A stretch of 64,000 nucleotides of DNA from Catenisphaera adipataccumulans (lineage in GTDB: Bacteria; Bacillota_I; Bacilli_A; Erysipelotrichales; Erysipelotrichaceae): positions 1 to 64,000 of the forward strand of contig NZ_JACHHK010000003.1 in NCBI RefSeq assembly GCF_014202755.1. The letters run 5' to 3'. Each line of letters opens with the position of its first letter. The stretch's first letter is position 1. The notes beneath the pieces were generated by a model, which did no database searches, had not been told where the DNA came from, and saw nothing but the letters and a program-made list of their open reading frames with translations. Below are positions 50,434 to 58,730 of the stretch, piece by piece. The position numbers were made by a program, and so were the translations under genes.

Positions 50434-51396
50434 TTAAACCAAACGTTCAAACAAGTTCATCAGCGGTTTTCTCGATTCGCTCGGCATGCTCAATGCCTTC
50501 TGGATCGGGATTGAAACGATCTTATTTTCACGGATCGCGATGCACTGACCGCCGATGCCCTGCATCAGCAGATCGACCGCTTTTTCACCCATCTGGCTAG
50601 CCAGCAGACGGTCAAACGGACATGGCGAACCGCCGCGCTGAATATGGCCTAAGACTGTCGCACGGCCTGAGAAGCCCGTATTCAGACTGACCTTCTTGGC
50701 AAATTGATCAACATCGGTAATTTTTTCACTGATGACAATGATCGCATGTCTTTTCTTCTTAATGATATCCAGATCACGCAGGCGCTCCAATACATCCTGC
50801 TCATCAAATCCCGTATCGCTGGTGACAATGATCTCAGCACCGCAGGAAATACCGGCCCACAACGCCAAGTCGCCGCAGCGATTGCCCATTACTTCTACAA
50901 TGGAGCAGCGATGATGGGAATTCGACGTATCACGCAATTTATCGATTGCTTCAACACATGTCTCCAAAGCCGTTTGGAAACCAATCGTATAATCGGTGCA
51001 TGTAATATCATTATCAATGGTACCCGGAAGACCGATGCAGTTGACGCCCATTTCCGTCAAAGACAAAGCGCCGCGATAGGAACCATCACCGCCGATGACG
51101 ACGACTGCTTCAATTCCCCGCTTGTTCAGCTGATTGATCGCACGCTGACGGACTTCTTTTTCTTTGAACTCCGGCAAACGGGCCGATCCTAAGATCGTAC
51201 CGCCGCGGTTAACGATCTCACCGACCGTTTCACGCGTCAACGGTTCGATATAACCTTCGACCATGCCTTTGTATCCATTATAAATTCCAAATACTTCCAG
51301 ACCGCTGTTGATACCGACACGTGTGACGGCACGGATCGCTGCGTTCATGCCCGGCGAGTCGCCGCCGGAAGTTAAAACACCTATTCTTCTAACCAT
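50434..51396 (-). CDS. pfkA: ATP-dependent 6-phosphofructokinase
   Basis: A 320-residue PfkA of usual bacterial length. It has GVLTSGGDSPGMNAAIRA at the start, the ATP-type VIGGDGSYRGA (GGDG), catalytic GLPGTIDNDI, and EVMGNRCGDLALWAG. GGDG and PGTIDND mark ATP rather than pyrophosphate use, unlike the second PFK in this window. The open frame extends 31 codons upstream, but ATG 51396 with GGAGG at eight bases and the family N-terminus decide the start. Confidence 0.96.
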   Translation of the reverse strand: MVRRIGVLTSGGDSPGMNAAIRAVTRVGINSGLEVFGIYNGYKGMVEGYIEPLTRETVGEIVNRGGTILGSARLPEFKEKEVRQRAINQLNKRGIEAVVVIGGDGSYRGALSLTEMGVNCIGLPGTIDNDITCTDYTIGFQTALETCVEAIDKLRDTSNSHHRCSIVEVMGNRCGDLALWAGISCGAEIIVTSDTGFDEQDVLERLRDLDIIKKKRHAIIVISEKITDVDQFAKKVSLNTGFSGRATVLGHIQRGGSPCPFDRLLASQMGEKAVDLLMQGIGGQCIAIRENKIVSIPIQKALSMPSESRKPLMNLFERLV

Positions 51397-51505
51397 TTTA
51401 TCGTCCTCCATAGATATTACGCATACTTCCAATATCAAATTTAATATACCACATTCCCTTTGGTTATGGAACATAAAAAGCAAAATCAAAATGAATGCGG
51501 ACCTA

Positions 51506-51534
51506 TTGAGCGAACTGAATGATTGTGCTATATT
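51506..51534 (+). promoter_or_regulatory. Promoter of the Rrf2 gene
   Basis: TTGAGC (51506-51511), 17 bp, TATATT (51529-51534). Confidence 0.6.
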
Positions 51535-51565
51535 GTATTTAATTAGTAGGAATTGAGGAATTAAT

Positions 51566-52003
51566 ATGAAAGTTTCAACAAAAGGACGCTATTCTCTACG
51601 TTTCCTGCTCGATCTTGCCATTCAGCCCCGTCAGGAACCAGTCAGTCTGAAAGGCATTTCCGAAAGGCAGCCCATTTCCCTAAAATATTTGGAACAGATC
51701 ATTCCGCCGCTGGCTAAAGCCGGCATCATCCGCAGTGTACGCGGACCAAAAGGCGGATATTATCTGAACAAATCCCCAAAAGACATTACGGTCGGCATGA
51801 TCCTGCGCATTACCGAAGGATCGCTGGCCCCGGTCGATTGTGTTGATCCGGAAAATTCCTTTCATTGTCCGCGGGAATCAGAATGTGTCACTATTCATGT
51901 TTGGCAGCAAATGTATGATGCGGTCACAAATGTCGTAGACTCGATCACTTTGCAGGATCTGGTCGATGAGGAGCGCGCAAAAGGCGGAGAGTACTATATC
52001 TAA
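51566..52003 (+). CDS. Rrf2-family regulator (IscR/CymR-like)
   Basis: A 145-residue regulator starting MKVSTKGRYSLRFLLDLA, the typical Rrf2 entry. The winged HTH (SLKGISERQPISLKYLEQIIPPL) is at about 32-54 and the wing RSVRGPKGGYYLNK follows. Three cysteines in PVDCVDPENSFHCPRESEC (about 90-110) have the IscR-like spacing for an Fe-S cluster. It may sense Fe-S or cysteine status. No isc/suf or cysteine genes are adjacent. Confidence 0.9.
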   Translation: MKVSTKGRYSLRFLLDLAIQPRQEPVSLKGISERQPISLKYLEQIIPPLAKAGIIRSVRGPKGGYYLNKSPKDITVGMILRITEGSLAPVDCVDPENSFHCPRESECVTIHVWQQMYDAVTNVVDSITLQDLVDEERAKGGEYYI

Positions 52004-52019
52004 CTCTCCGCCTTTTTTC
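51983..52019 (+). terminator. Terminator of the Rrf2 gene
   Basis: GGCGGAGAGT/ACTCTCCGCC with T6, the stem spanning the end of the coding sequence. Confidence 0.88.
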
Positions 52020-52414
52020 TACTTCTGATTCTGTTCTTTCAGCAAATCACGAATTTCCTGAAGCAAAACCGTGTTCTCGTCCGGAGCCGGTGCTTCTTCT
52101 TCCTTTTTCTTCTGGAAGCGCTGAACAGCTTTCATAAAACTGAAAATGCACCAAGCAATGATCAGGAAGTTGACAATGCTCTGGATCAAATTCCCGTAAT
52201 TCAGTTTTGCGCTGCCGACTGTAATGCATAACGAGGTGAAATCAATACCGCCGATCAGCATACCGATCACCGGCATCAGCAAGTCATTGACCAACGATGT
52301 CACGATACTGCCGAATGCAGACCCCATGATCACACCGACAGCCATATCGATCACATTCCCGCGCGCGATAAACTCTTTAAATTCTTCTAATGTATTTTTT
52401 CCTTTATCAGCCAT
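52019..52414 (-). CDS. mscL: Large-conductance mechanosensitive channel
   Basis: A ~131-residue MscL. The N-terminal helix EEFKEFIARGNVIDMAVGVIMGSAFG leads into TM1, TM2 is near IVNFLIIAWCIFSFM, and a charged C-terminal bundle ends QEIRDLLKEQ. It opens under membrane tension to release solutes on hypo-osmotic shock. ATG 52414 with GGAGAGGG is preferred to an ATG 21 bp upstream. It overlaps the galE end by 8 bp. Confidence 0.95.
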   Translation of the reverse strand: MADKGKNTLEEFKEFIARGNVIDMAVGVIMGSAFGSIVTSLVNDLLMPVIGMLIGGIDFTSLCITVGSAKLNYGNLIQSIVNFLIIAWCIFSFMKAVQRFQKKKEEEAPAPDENTVLLQEIRDLLKEQNQK

Positions 52415-53441
52415 TTTCCCTCTCCTCTGTATCATATCCGTCTGGATTCATCGTCTGCCACTTCCAGGACGATGCACACATCTCATCTAAATCATATTTC
52501 GCGGTCCATCCCAATTCTTTTTCCGCTTTTGTGCAGTCCGAATAGCAGGTTGCGATATCACCGTCACGCCGCGGCAGGATCTCATAAGGGATCGGATGGC
52601 CGCATGCTTTCTCAAACGCATGAATGACATCCAGCACACTGTAGCCTTTACCGGTGCCTAAGTTGTAGATCTGAACGCCGCCGCTTTCCTGCATCTTTTT
52701 TAAGGCTGCCACATGCCCCAAAGCCAGATCGACGACATGGATATAATCCCGGACCCCGGTACCGTCCGGTGTATCATAATCATTGCCGAAAACGCCGACT
52801 CGTTTCAGTTTGCCGATAGCCACTTGTGCCACATACGGCAGCAAGTTGTTCGGGATACCTTTCGGATCTTCACCGATCAGACCGCTTTCATGCGCACCGA
52901 TCGGATTGAAATAGCGCAGCAGCATGGCATTCCACGTCGGATCCGCCGTATTCAGATCCGTAAGGATCTGCTCATTCATCCATTTTGTCCAGCCATATGG
53001 ATTCGTACAGGTTCCTTTCGGACATTCTTCCGTGATCGGAATCTGCGCCGGATCACCATATACTGTCGCGCTGGAAGAAAAGACAATGTTTTTAACGCCG
53101 TTTTCCTTCATCACCTGCACCAGCGTCAATGTACCTTCAATATTCGTATGATAATATTCAATTGGTTTGTGCACCGATTCTCCGACTGCTTTCAAGCCCG
53201 CAAAATGAATGACCGCATCGATCTTTTCACGTTGAAATACCTGTGACAAACCATCCTTGTTTAAAATATCCAAGTCGTAGAATGAAACATTCTTTCCAGT
53301 AATTTCCTGGATCCGCGATACCGCTTTTTTGTTGGAGTTGTAAAGATTGTCTACGATCACAACCTCATAACCGGCCTTCAGCAATTCCACACAGGTATGA
53401 CTGCCAATATAGCCGGCTCCTCCGGTAACTAAAATTTTCAT
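52407..53441 (-). CDS. galE: UDP-glucose 4-epimerase
   Basis: A 344-residue extended SDR. NAD motif GGAGYIGSHTCVELL is at residues 7-21, VIHFAGLKAVGES, the catalytic Ser/Tyr pair in FSSSATVYG and NPYGWTKWMNEQ, and RYFNPIGAHESG follow. It interconverts UDP-glucose and UDP-galactose. Adjacent to mscL rather than other gal genes, it probably feeds cell-envelope sugars as well as galactose use. Confidence 0.95.
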   Translation of the reverse strand: MKILVTGGAGYIGSHTCVELLKAGYEVVIVDNLYNSNKKAVSRIQEITGKNVSFYDLDILNKDGLSQVFQREKIDAVIHFAGLKAVGESVHKPIEYYHTNIEGTLTLVQVMKENGVKNIVFSSSATVYGDPAQIPITEECPKGTCTNPYGWTKWMNEQILTDLNTADPTWNAMLLRYFNPIGAHESGLIGEDPKGIPNNLLPYVAQVAIGKLKRVGVFGNDYDTPDGTGVRDYIHVVDLALGHVAALKKMQESGGVQIYNLGTGKGYSVLDVIHAFEKACGHPIPYEILPRRDGDIATCYSDCTKAEKELGWTAKYDLDEMCASSWKWQTMNPDGYDTEERENG

Positions 53442-53514
53442 AACATTCTAAATCCTTTCGCATTCATTATACACCAGACGTAAGGCTTTTTCATTCGGTT
53501 CGCACCGATTCTGA

Positions 53515-54009
53515 TCATACCCGGCGCAGCAGTGCCGGCAGTTCTTCTTCTGGGATCCGTACAGCTACCGGCTGATCATCCTGCCGGAACCACAAACAGC
53601 GGGTCTCGGCGTTCCACGTATCAAATTCCACCGGCCCGACTTGCAGCTCAAGTACATGTTGGCGGCGCAGCACATAGCTAATATTTAATCCCTGACTCAA
53701 TATCCGGTAGGCATGCATCAGCTGCAAAGCATTGGTACAGCGCACGATGAGTTCATCTTCCGGCAGCGGGCCGACATTTTTCTTTTCCGTCAGCAGCAGA
53801 ATATACTTCCGGTCCGGATCATGGTAAAGAAACGGCTGCTCTAAATAATACAAGTGATGACATTGCGAACAAGCATGGGTAAAATAGGTGCCGTCATACA
53901 GCCGCTGATCGATGATCGGGTTCATGCCTGCGACGGCCATCGTATCCCGCTTGATTTGAAAAACATGCCCGCAGTGCGGGCATGCCGAAGGAATGATTCG
54001 CTCTTTCAT
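53515..54009 (-). CDS. CpXC-domain protein
   Basis: A 164-residue protein with paired CPHCGHVF (about 10-17) and HACSQCHHLYY (about 45-55) motifs, a zinc-ribbon-like CpXC fold. The rest is alpha/beta without clear motifs. Function is unknown. ATG 54009 overlaps the aminopeptidase stop as ATGA, so the two are coupled. Some relatives sit with regulators or stress genes, which does not help here. Confidence 0.8.
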   Translation of the reverse strand: MKERIIPSACPHCGHVFQIKRDTMAVAGMNPIIDQRLYDGTYFTHACSQCHHLYYLEQPFLYHDPDRKYILLLTEKKNVGPLPEDELIVRCTNALQLMHAYRILSQGLNISYVLRRQHVLELQVGPVEFDTWNAETRCLWFRQDDQPVAVRIPEEELPALLRRV

Positions 54010-55790
54010 TTTCGGATCGGCTGACAGATCTGCTTCAGCCAGCTGGCTTCCTCATCCGTCAGATACGGCGAGATTTTTTTCACGACCGCGGCATGATAAT
54101 TGTTCAGCCAGTTGATTTCCTCTTCGGTCATCAACGAGGGATCGATGCCTTTCACGTCAAACGGTACAAACGTCAGCGGCTCTAAATGCATGAACTGACC
54201 ATAGAAATTTTTATTTCCTTTCACCACAAGTACTTCATTTTCGTGGCGGATGCCGAATTTCCCTTCCATATAGACGCCTGGCTCATCGCTTTGGATCATG
54301 CCGGCTTCCAAGACCGCCGAATCATTGCGTTCAGGTACCTTGCGCCAGCGGAATCCATTCGGTGCTTCATGGACCGTTGATAAATGGCCGATGCCATGTC
54401 CGGTGCCGCACTGATAATCCATATCTTGGTCCCACAGCGGGCCGCGCGCTAAAATATCCAAATTCAATCCGCTGCAGCCATACAGCCAATGAGCAGCCGC
54501 CAGCCGGATATGACTGCGCATCGCCAGCGTAAACCAATATTTTTCTTCCTTGGTGATCGGGCCCAGCACAAACGTACGCGTAATGTCTGTCGTGCCGTCG
54601 ATGTACTGACCGCCGGAATCCACCAGATACAATCCTTCTGGTTTCAGTAAAACATCGGTCTCCGGTGACGAACTATAGTGCATCATGGCCGCATGATCTT
54701 TATAGGCACTGATCGTCGTAAAACTGTCTTCAATATATCCGTCCTGTTCGCTGCGCAGCGCGGTCAATTTCTGCTGTGCGCTCCATTCACTGACGGTTCC
54801 TTGCGGAACATTCACATGCAGCCAATACATAAATTTTACCACGGCCGCGCCGTCTTTCAGGTGTGCATTTTTCGTTGCGGCAATCTCTGTTTCATTTTTG
54901 ACCGCTTTCATCAACAGCTCCGGATCCGGTGCTTCTACGGCCGGGGCCTGCAGTGAAAAAATCAGCCGGCTGTTCACAAATGAAGGATCATAAAGCACAG
55001 GGCCTGTCAATGTCTTGACATCCTCATAAATATCAAAATATCCTTTGATACGGATATGGTTCTCTTTCATCAACTGACGGCTGACCGGATCCAGACGCGA
55101 GTCATCTATATAAAGAACTGCATCATCCTGCCGGATGATCGCATAAGCCAGTGCGACCGGAAAGCACGGAATATCGTCCGCACGTAAATTCAGCAGCCAG
55201 GCAACTTCATCGATCTTTGTGGCAATGTGACTGACCGCATGCTGCTCTGCCATCGCCTGACGGACCCGGGCTAATTTTTCGCCGATCGTTTCACCCGTAT
55301 ATTTTTCATCATAATGGAACGTTTTTGAATGCGGCAAAGCCGGACGATCTGTCCAGATCCGGCCGACCAGATCCACATCCGTTTTTAAATGGATCTCCTG
55401 CGCACAGAATGCGCTGTCATAACGGCGGGCATCCGCGGCATTGATGACCCGGCCGTCAAAACCGACCGTATCTCCGGCTTGTAGCTGAGACAAAATATAG
55501 TCCGGAATATCCGGTGTTCCTTCCTGTCCCATTTTCATCAATTCGATCGTCGAATCTTTCAGCTGTCGTTCGGCCTGGATAAAGTAGCGGCCGTCGGTCC
55601 AAAGTGCTGCTTTTGAAACGGTCACGACCAGGACGCCCGCACTGCCGGTAAATCCGGACATATACTTGCGGCAGGCAAAATAATCACTTACATACTCTGT
55701 TTCGTGAAAATCACTGGTTGGAATAATATAAGCCTGAATGTTTTCTTTCTGCATCTGCGCACGCAGCAGACGTAAACGTTCTTTGATCAT
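54006..55790 (-). CDS. Aminopeptidase P family protein (Xaa-Pro aminopeptidase, M24B)
   Basis: A ~594-residue long-form aminopeptidase P with two creatinase-like N-terminal domains and a C-terminal pita-bread domain. Metal ligands are seen in LVDSGGQYIDGTTDITRT (two Asp), GTGHGIGHLSTVHE (His), SDEPGVYMEGKFGIRHENEVLV (two Glu). It removes N-terminal residues before proline in the cytoplasm. The ATG at 55790 with AAGAAGG fits the family start MIKERLRLLRAQM and is preferred to one 39 bp upstream. Confidence 0.93.
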   Translation of the reverse strand: MIKERLRLLRAQMQKENIQAYIIPTSDFHETEYVSDYFACRKYMSGFTGSAGVLVVTVSKAALWTDGRYFIQAERQLKDSTIELMKMGQEGTPDIPDYILSQLQAGDTVGFDGRVINAADARRYDSAFCAQEIHLKTDVDLVGRIWTDRPALPHSKTFHYDEKYTGETIGEKLARVRQAMAEQHAVSHIATKIDEVAWLLNLRADDIPCFPVALAYAIIRQDDAVLYIDDSRLDPVSRQLMKENHIRIKGYFDIYEDVKTLTGPVLYDPSFVNSRLIFSLQAPAVEAPDPELLMKAVKNETEIAATKNAHLKDGAAVVKFMYWLHVNVPQGTVSEWSAQQKLTALRSEQDGYIEDSFTTISAYKDHAAMMHYSSSPETDVLLKPEGLYLVDSGGQYIDGTTDITRTFVLGPITKEEKYWFTLAMRSHIRLAAAHWLYGCSGLNLDILARGPLWDQDMDYQCGTGHGIGHLSTVHEAPNGFRWRKVPERNDSAVLEAGMIQSDEPGVYMEGKFGIRHENEVLVVKGNKNFYGQFMHLEPLTFVPFDVKGIDPSLMTEEEINWLNNYHAAVVKKISPYLTDEEASWLKQICQPIRK

Positions 55791-55803
55791 AGAATCCTTC
55801 TTT

Positions 55804-56484
55804 CTAGTATTTGATAAAATAGAGCGCATGGATCCAGCGGAAGCCGGCAGAGGCTGTCAGGATGAACAGCGCAGAAATGATCAAAATTTTGATCCAAAAT
55901 GTAATTAAATTGCGGCCTTTGTAGGTTTCTTCCAAGCGCAGGCATTTGAACTGCGCCCATATAACATAAAAGGAGAAAAAATACAGCAGCGCCTGCAATA
56001 AAACCACGATTCCTTCATGGTGCTTGATCGTATACAAAGAAATTAAATGATGACCGTTTCGCAGAGACTGACGGAAGACCGTCGTATCAAGCCACGCATG
56101 AAAATGATTGAACGCGCCGATCGAGGACAAATACGCTGCGGCCGCCATGACCGATAAACACAACAGCAATGACCGTCGTGAACGTTTCTTCTCACGCAGG
56201 CTGATCCGGCTGGCCTGCCCCATCATGCTCAGGTAAGACAGCCAAAAAAAGACCGAATACAAAATCGGATACCAAGGCAGACGATAATAAAAAACACTGA
56301 ATACAAAACTCAGCAGCAAGAACAAATCTGCCAATACATCGTCATAATCGTGTTTTCTTTTGTTTTTTCGAATGCCCCAATCGCCCCAAGAAAAAAGTCG
56401 TGTTATCAATCGGTAAAACGATGTCGGCAACATCGCAATCACCACGACTCCGATCGCGACCAGCAAAATAAACATCGCTTCCAT
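55804..56484 (-). CDS. Uncharacterised polytopic membrane protein
   Basis: No recognised family. A ~226-residue protein with about six hydrophobic segments (near 1-20, 52-70, 72-92, 105-125, 155-180, 195-215) and a basic cytoplasmic loop SLREKKRSRRS. ATG 56484 with GAGGAG six bases upstream is preferred to an earlier start. It lies between the MscS channel and aminopeptidase P in the same direction. Confidence 0.78.
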   Translation of the reverse strand: MEAMFILLVAIGVVVIAMLPTSFYRLITRLFSWGDWGIRKNKRKHDYDDVLADLFLLLSFVFSVFYYRLPWYPILYSVFFWLSYLSMMGQASRISLREKKRSRRSLLLCLSVMAAAAYLSSIGAFNHFHAWLDTTVFRQSLRNGHHLISLYTIKHHEGIVVLLQALLYFFSFYVIWAQFKCLRLEETYKGRNLITFWIKILIISALFILTASAGFRWIHALYFIKY

Positions 56485-56548
56485 GATGATCTCCTCATTT
56501 ACTCTCAAGAAATATTTTAAAATAATTTCACAGTTTCGTCCAGAAAAC

Positions 56549-56574
56549 GAAAACAGCCGTTATTCTTCGGACGG
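56549..56574 (-). terminator. Terminator of the MscS gene
   Basis: ACAGCCGT...ACGGCTGT followed by TTTTCGTTTT on the minus strand, overlapping the end of the coding sequence. Confidence 0.72.
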
Positions 56575-57366
56575 CTGTGTTTCGGATCCAGAAACCGGCT
56601 GCGGCAGATCCCGGACAGAAATCAGATCCGTGACCGGTTCGATCCCGCACGCCAGACGTTTCTTCTGCAGATTTTCATTCAAGACACATAAGGTCGGCCA
56701 ATAGTCATCGTTTTTGACCCACGCATACACCCCGAGGATGATGGCTTTTTCATCAAACGAATCGATCACCACTTGCATCGGTTCAAATTTCAGGACCCGT
56801 TCATTTTCCTGCAGGACCGGTTCAAAAGCTTCTTTGCAAGTCTGCAGATCCGCTTTGACCGAAACCGGCAGCTGGATATGGATGCGCCGTTTTTCCTCAT
56901 CTGTATAATTGATCACAGTCGAAGAGACAAGCTTCGAATTCGGTACGATCATATCCTGATTGTCGTACGTACGGATCACCGTGAACATCATTTCGATCCG
57001 TGTTACCTGTCCTTCCGTGTCTTCAAAACAGATCACATCGCCGATCTCAAACGGCTTCGTAAAAAGGATCTGCACCCCGCCGGCCACATTGGCCATGTTT
57101 TCTTTCAGGGCCAGCGAAACACCTAAGCCTAAAGCAGAGAGACCGCCGACAAGAACGGATGTATCGACACCTAAAAACGATAAAGCAATGATCACGGCAA
57201 TGGCCTTGATCAAGATCGAGGAACAAGAACCCAAAAATGTCATCACGCCTTTATCCGGCGCATTTTTTGATAAACCGATGACCAGCTGTTTCGCGATCGG
57301 GCCGAGAAAAAATCCAGCACAGACGGCAACCAAAGCCGGCATCACGTTATTTACAATAAATGTCAT
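56560..57366 (-). CDS. MscS-family mechanosensitive ion channel
   Basis: A 268-residue small-conductance channel. Two or three membrane segments precede the pore helix GGLSALGLGVSLALKENMANVAGGVQI (about 73-99), the most conserved part of MscS. A beta domain follows with PFEIGDVICFEDTEGQV and the MIVPNSKL motif, then the C-terminal domain. It protects against osmotic down-shock. The membrane protein follows it downstream and MscL is encoded 4 kb away. Confidence 0.93.
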   Translation of the reverse strand: MTFIVNNVMPALVAVCAGFFLGPIAKQLVIGLSKNAPDKGVMTFLGSCSSILIKAIAVIIALSFLGVDTSVLVGGLSALGLGVSLALKENMANVAGGVQILFTKPFEIGDVICFEDTEGQVTRIEMMFTVIRTYDNQDMIVPNSKLVSSTVINYTDEEKRRIHIQLPVSVKADLQTCKEAFEPVLQENERVLKFEPMQVVIDSFDEKAIILGVYAWVKNDDYWPTLCVLNENLQKKRLACGIEPVTDLISVRDLPQPVSGSETQPSEE

Positions 57367-57433
57367 GGAAAAGATCCTTTCTGGTTTGATTCTTTATCAT
57401 GATACTCTATGAAAAGATTTCTTTCAATAACGC

Positions 57434-57462
57434 TTGCAATTTAAATAAATAAAATGTATTAT
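57434..57462 (+). promoter_or_regulatory. tRNA-Gln promoter
   Basis: TTGCAA (57434-57439), 17 bp, TATTAT (57457-57462), 12 bp before the mature tRNA. Confidence 0.72.
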
Positions 57463-57474
57463 ATAGAGGCGCAT

Positions 57475-57550
57475 TGGGGTATAGCCAAGCGGTAAGGCAG
57501 CAGACTCTGAATCTGCCATTTCATTGGTTCGAATCCAATTACCCCAGCCA
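57475..57550 (+). tRNA. tRNA-Gln (anticodon CTG)
   Basis: A 76-nt cloverleaf. Acceptor TGGGGTA pairs with TACCCCA, the D arm has AGCCAAGCGGTAAGGC, the anticodon stem GCAGA/TCTGC encloses the loop CTCTGAA (anticodon CTG, reads CAG), and the T arm is ATTGGTTCGAATCCAAT. CCA is encoded. A single gene with its own promoter and terminator. Confidence 0.96.
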
Positions 57551-57560
57551 TAGTAAATAA

Positions 57561-57586
57561 ACGGGTGTCAGTCGGCACCCGTTTTC
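57561..57586. terminator. Bidirectional terminator
   Basis: ACGGGTG-tcagtcg-GCACCCGT then TTTTCTTT on the plus strand; it ends tRNA-Gln transcripts and overlaps the end of the convergent gene. Confidence 0.8.
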
Positions 57587-57981
57587 TTTATGATCTTCCG
57601 ATACAAAGCCTTTGTATCCTTCTCATTCTGTGCATTGATCAAAATCGTCTGATCCGCCCGGATCACAATATAATATGGACAATCTTCATACAATTCCAAC
57701 GTACATTCTCCATAACCGGCACACTTTCCCGTACCGGAAAGATACCCATTCTGATGCGTACCGTCCGTCAGTTCGATGTCCGGAAGGGAATGTTTCAGTT
57801 GTACCGAATAAATCTGTTTATAGGGTACCGTCACTTCTTGAATTTCTATTGCGTCATCGTTCCACTGGATCCGGTTTTCCTGCATGGTTTTCATGGAAAG
57901 CCATAAACCGCAGAGCATCACAAAAGAAGAAATTCCAAAAATGATGCCGGCAATTTCCAGATTCCGTCGGTTGATGCTCAT
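57568..57981 (-). CDS. Small membrane protein with PH-like outer part
   Basis: A 137-residue protein with one membrane segment at about 9-29 (IAGIIFGISSFVMLCGLWL). A beta-rich part follows with DDAIEIQEVTVPYKQIYSVQL and ADQTILINAQNEKDTKALYRKI, a pattern like bacterial PH/YcxB-type domains. Its start overlaps the DeoR stop as ATGA, so it is the last gene of the GRE 3 operon. Its role there is not known. Confidence 0.75.
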   Translation of the reverse strand: MSINRRNLEIAGIIFGISSFVMLCGLWLSMKTMQENRIQWNDDAIEIQEVTVPYKQIYSVQLKHSLPDIELTDGTHQNGYLSGTGKCAGYGECTLELYEDCPYYIVIRADQTILINAQNEKDTKALYRKIIKKTGAD

Positions 57982-58730
57982 ACCAGAATAAATCCTTCCG
58001 GTGCTTCCCGCGTGCCGGTGTCCCGATCGCAGACGATCGCATCAAAGGCACTCAGTTTCAGCAGACTATAGAATCCCTGCACATTGGCCTTCGATGAATC
58101 CGTCAGCAGGATCCCGGTCTCGGCCTGACGCAGGGCCTGCTCTTTGACGGCCATCGTATCGACATCGGCTGTATACATTAGATCGCGTTTGATACTAAAA
58201 CCGTTGCAGGAAATGAACGCACGGTCAAAACGAAACCGCCTTAAATTCTCTGCCGTTTCCGGGCCGACCGTCATCTTGTATTTCGGGATCAATTTTCCGC
58301 CCAGCGCAAACACCTCAGCCCGATCGCTCTCGAACTGTGTCTGCCATAAAAGATTATTTGTGACAATCTGGATGGCTTTGTCTTTGATAAACGGCATCAG
58401 CGGCAGCATGCTCGTTCCGCCGTCGATAAAGATGCATTCCCCGTCCTGGATCAACTCGGCCGCCTTTTTGGCGACCTTCACTTTTGCTTCATAATGCAAA
58501 TGCAGCCGATCCAGCATGTCCATTTCGGTATGCTTGGATAAGACGCCCGGTTCGATGCGTTTCGCCCCGCCATGCACCCGGACACAACGTTCCTCTTCTT
58601 CCAGTTCAGCCAGATCCCGCCGGATCGTCATTGGTGTGACGTCCAGATGAGCAGCCAGCTTCTGCACGGTAACGATCTCGTGCTGATCCAGCTGTTTTAA
58701 GATGGCCTGCCGGCGTTCTGCCGCCAACAT
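57978..58730 (-). CDS. DeoR/GlpR-family transcriptional regulator, in the GRE 3 operon
   Basis: A ~250-residue regulator. N-terminal DeoR HTH is RRQAILKQLDQHEIVTVQKLAAHLDVTPMTIRRDLAEL (shown in parts: VTVQKLAAHLDVTPMTIRRD at about 19-38). The C-terminal sensor domain has FIDGGTSMLPLMPFI and ALGGKLIPKY and binds a sugar phosphate in relatives. The open frame starts earlier, but ATG 58730 shares one base with the GRE 3 stop (TGATG) and fits the family N-terminus MLAAERR. It probably represses the GRE 3 operon via the direct repeats at 61133-61162. Confidence 0.92.
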   Translation of the reverse strand: MLAAERRQAILKQLDQHEIVTVQKLAAHLDVTPMTIRRDLAELEEEERCVRVHGGAKRIEPGVLSKHTEMDMLDRLHLHYEAKVKVAKKAAELIQDGECIFIDGGTSMLPLMPFIKDKAIQIVTNNLLWQTQFESDRAEVFALGGKLIPKYKMTVGPETAENLRRFRFDRAFISCNGFSIKRDLMYTADVDTMAVKEQALRQAETGILLTDSSKANVQGFYSLLKLSAFDAIVCDRDTGTREAPEGFILV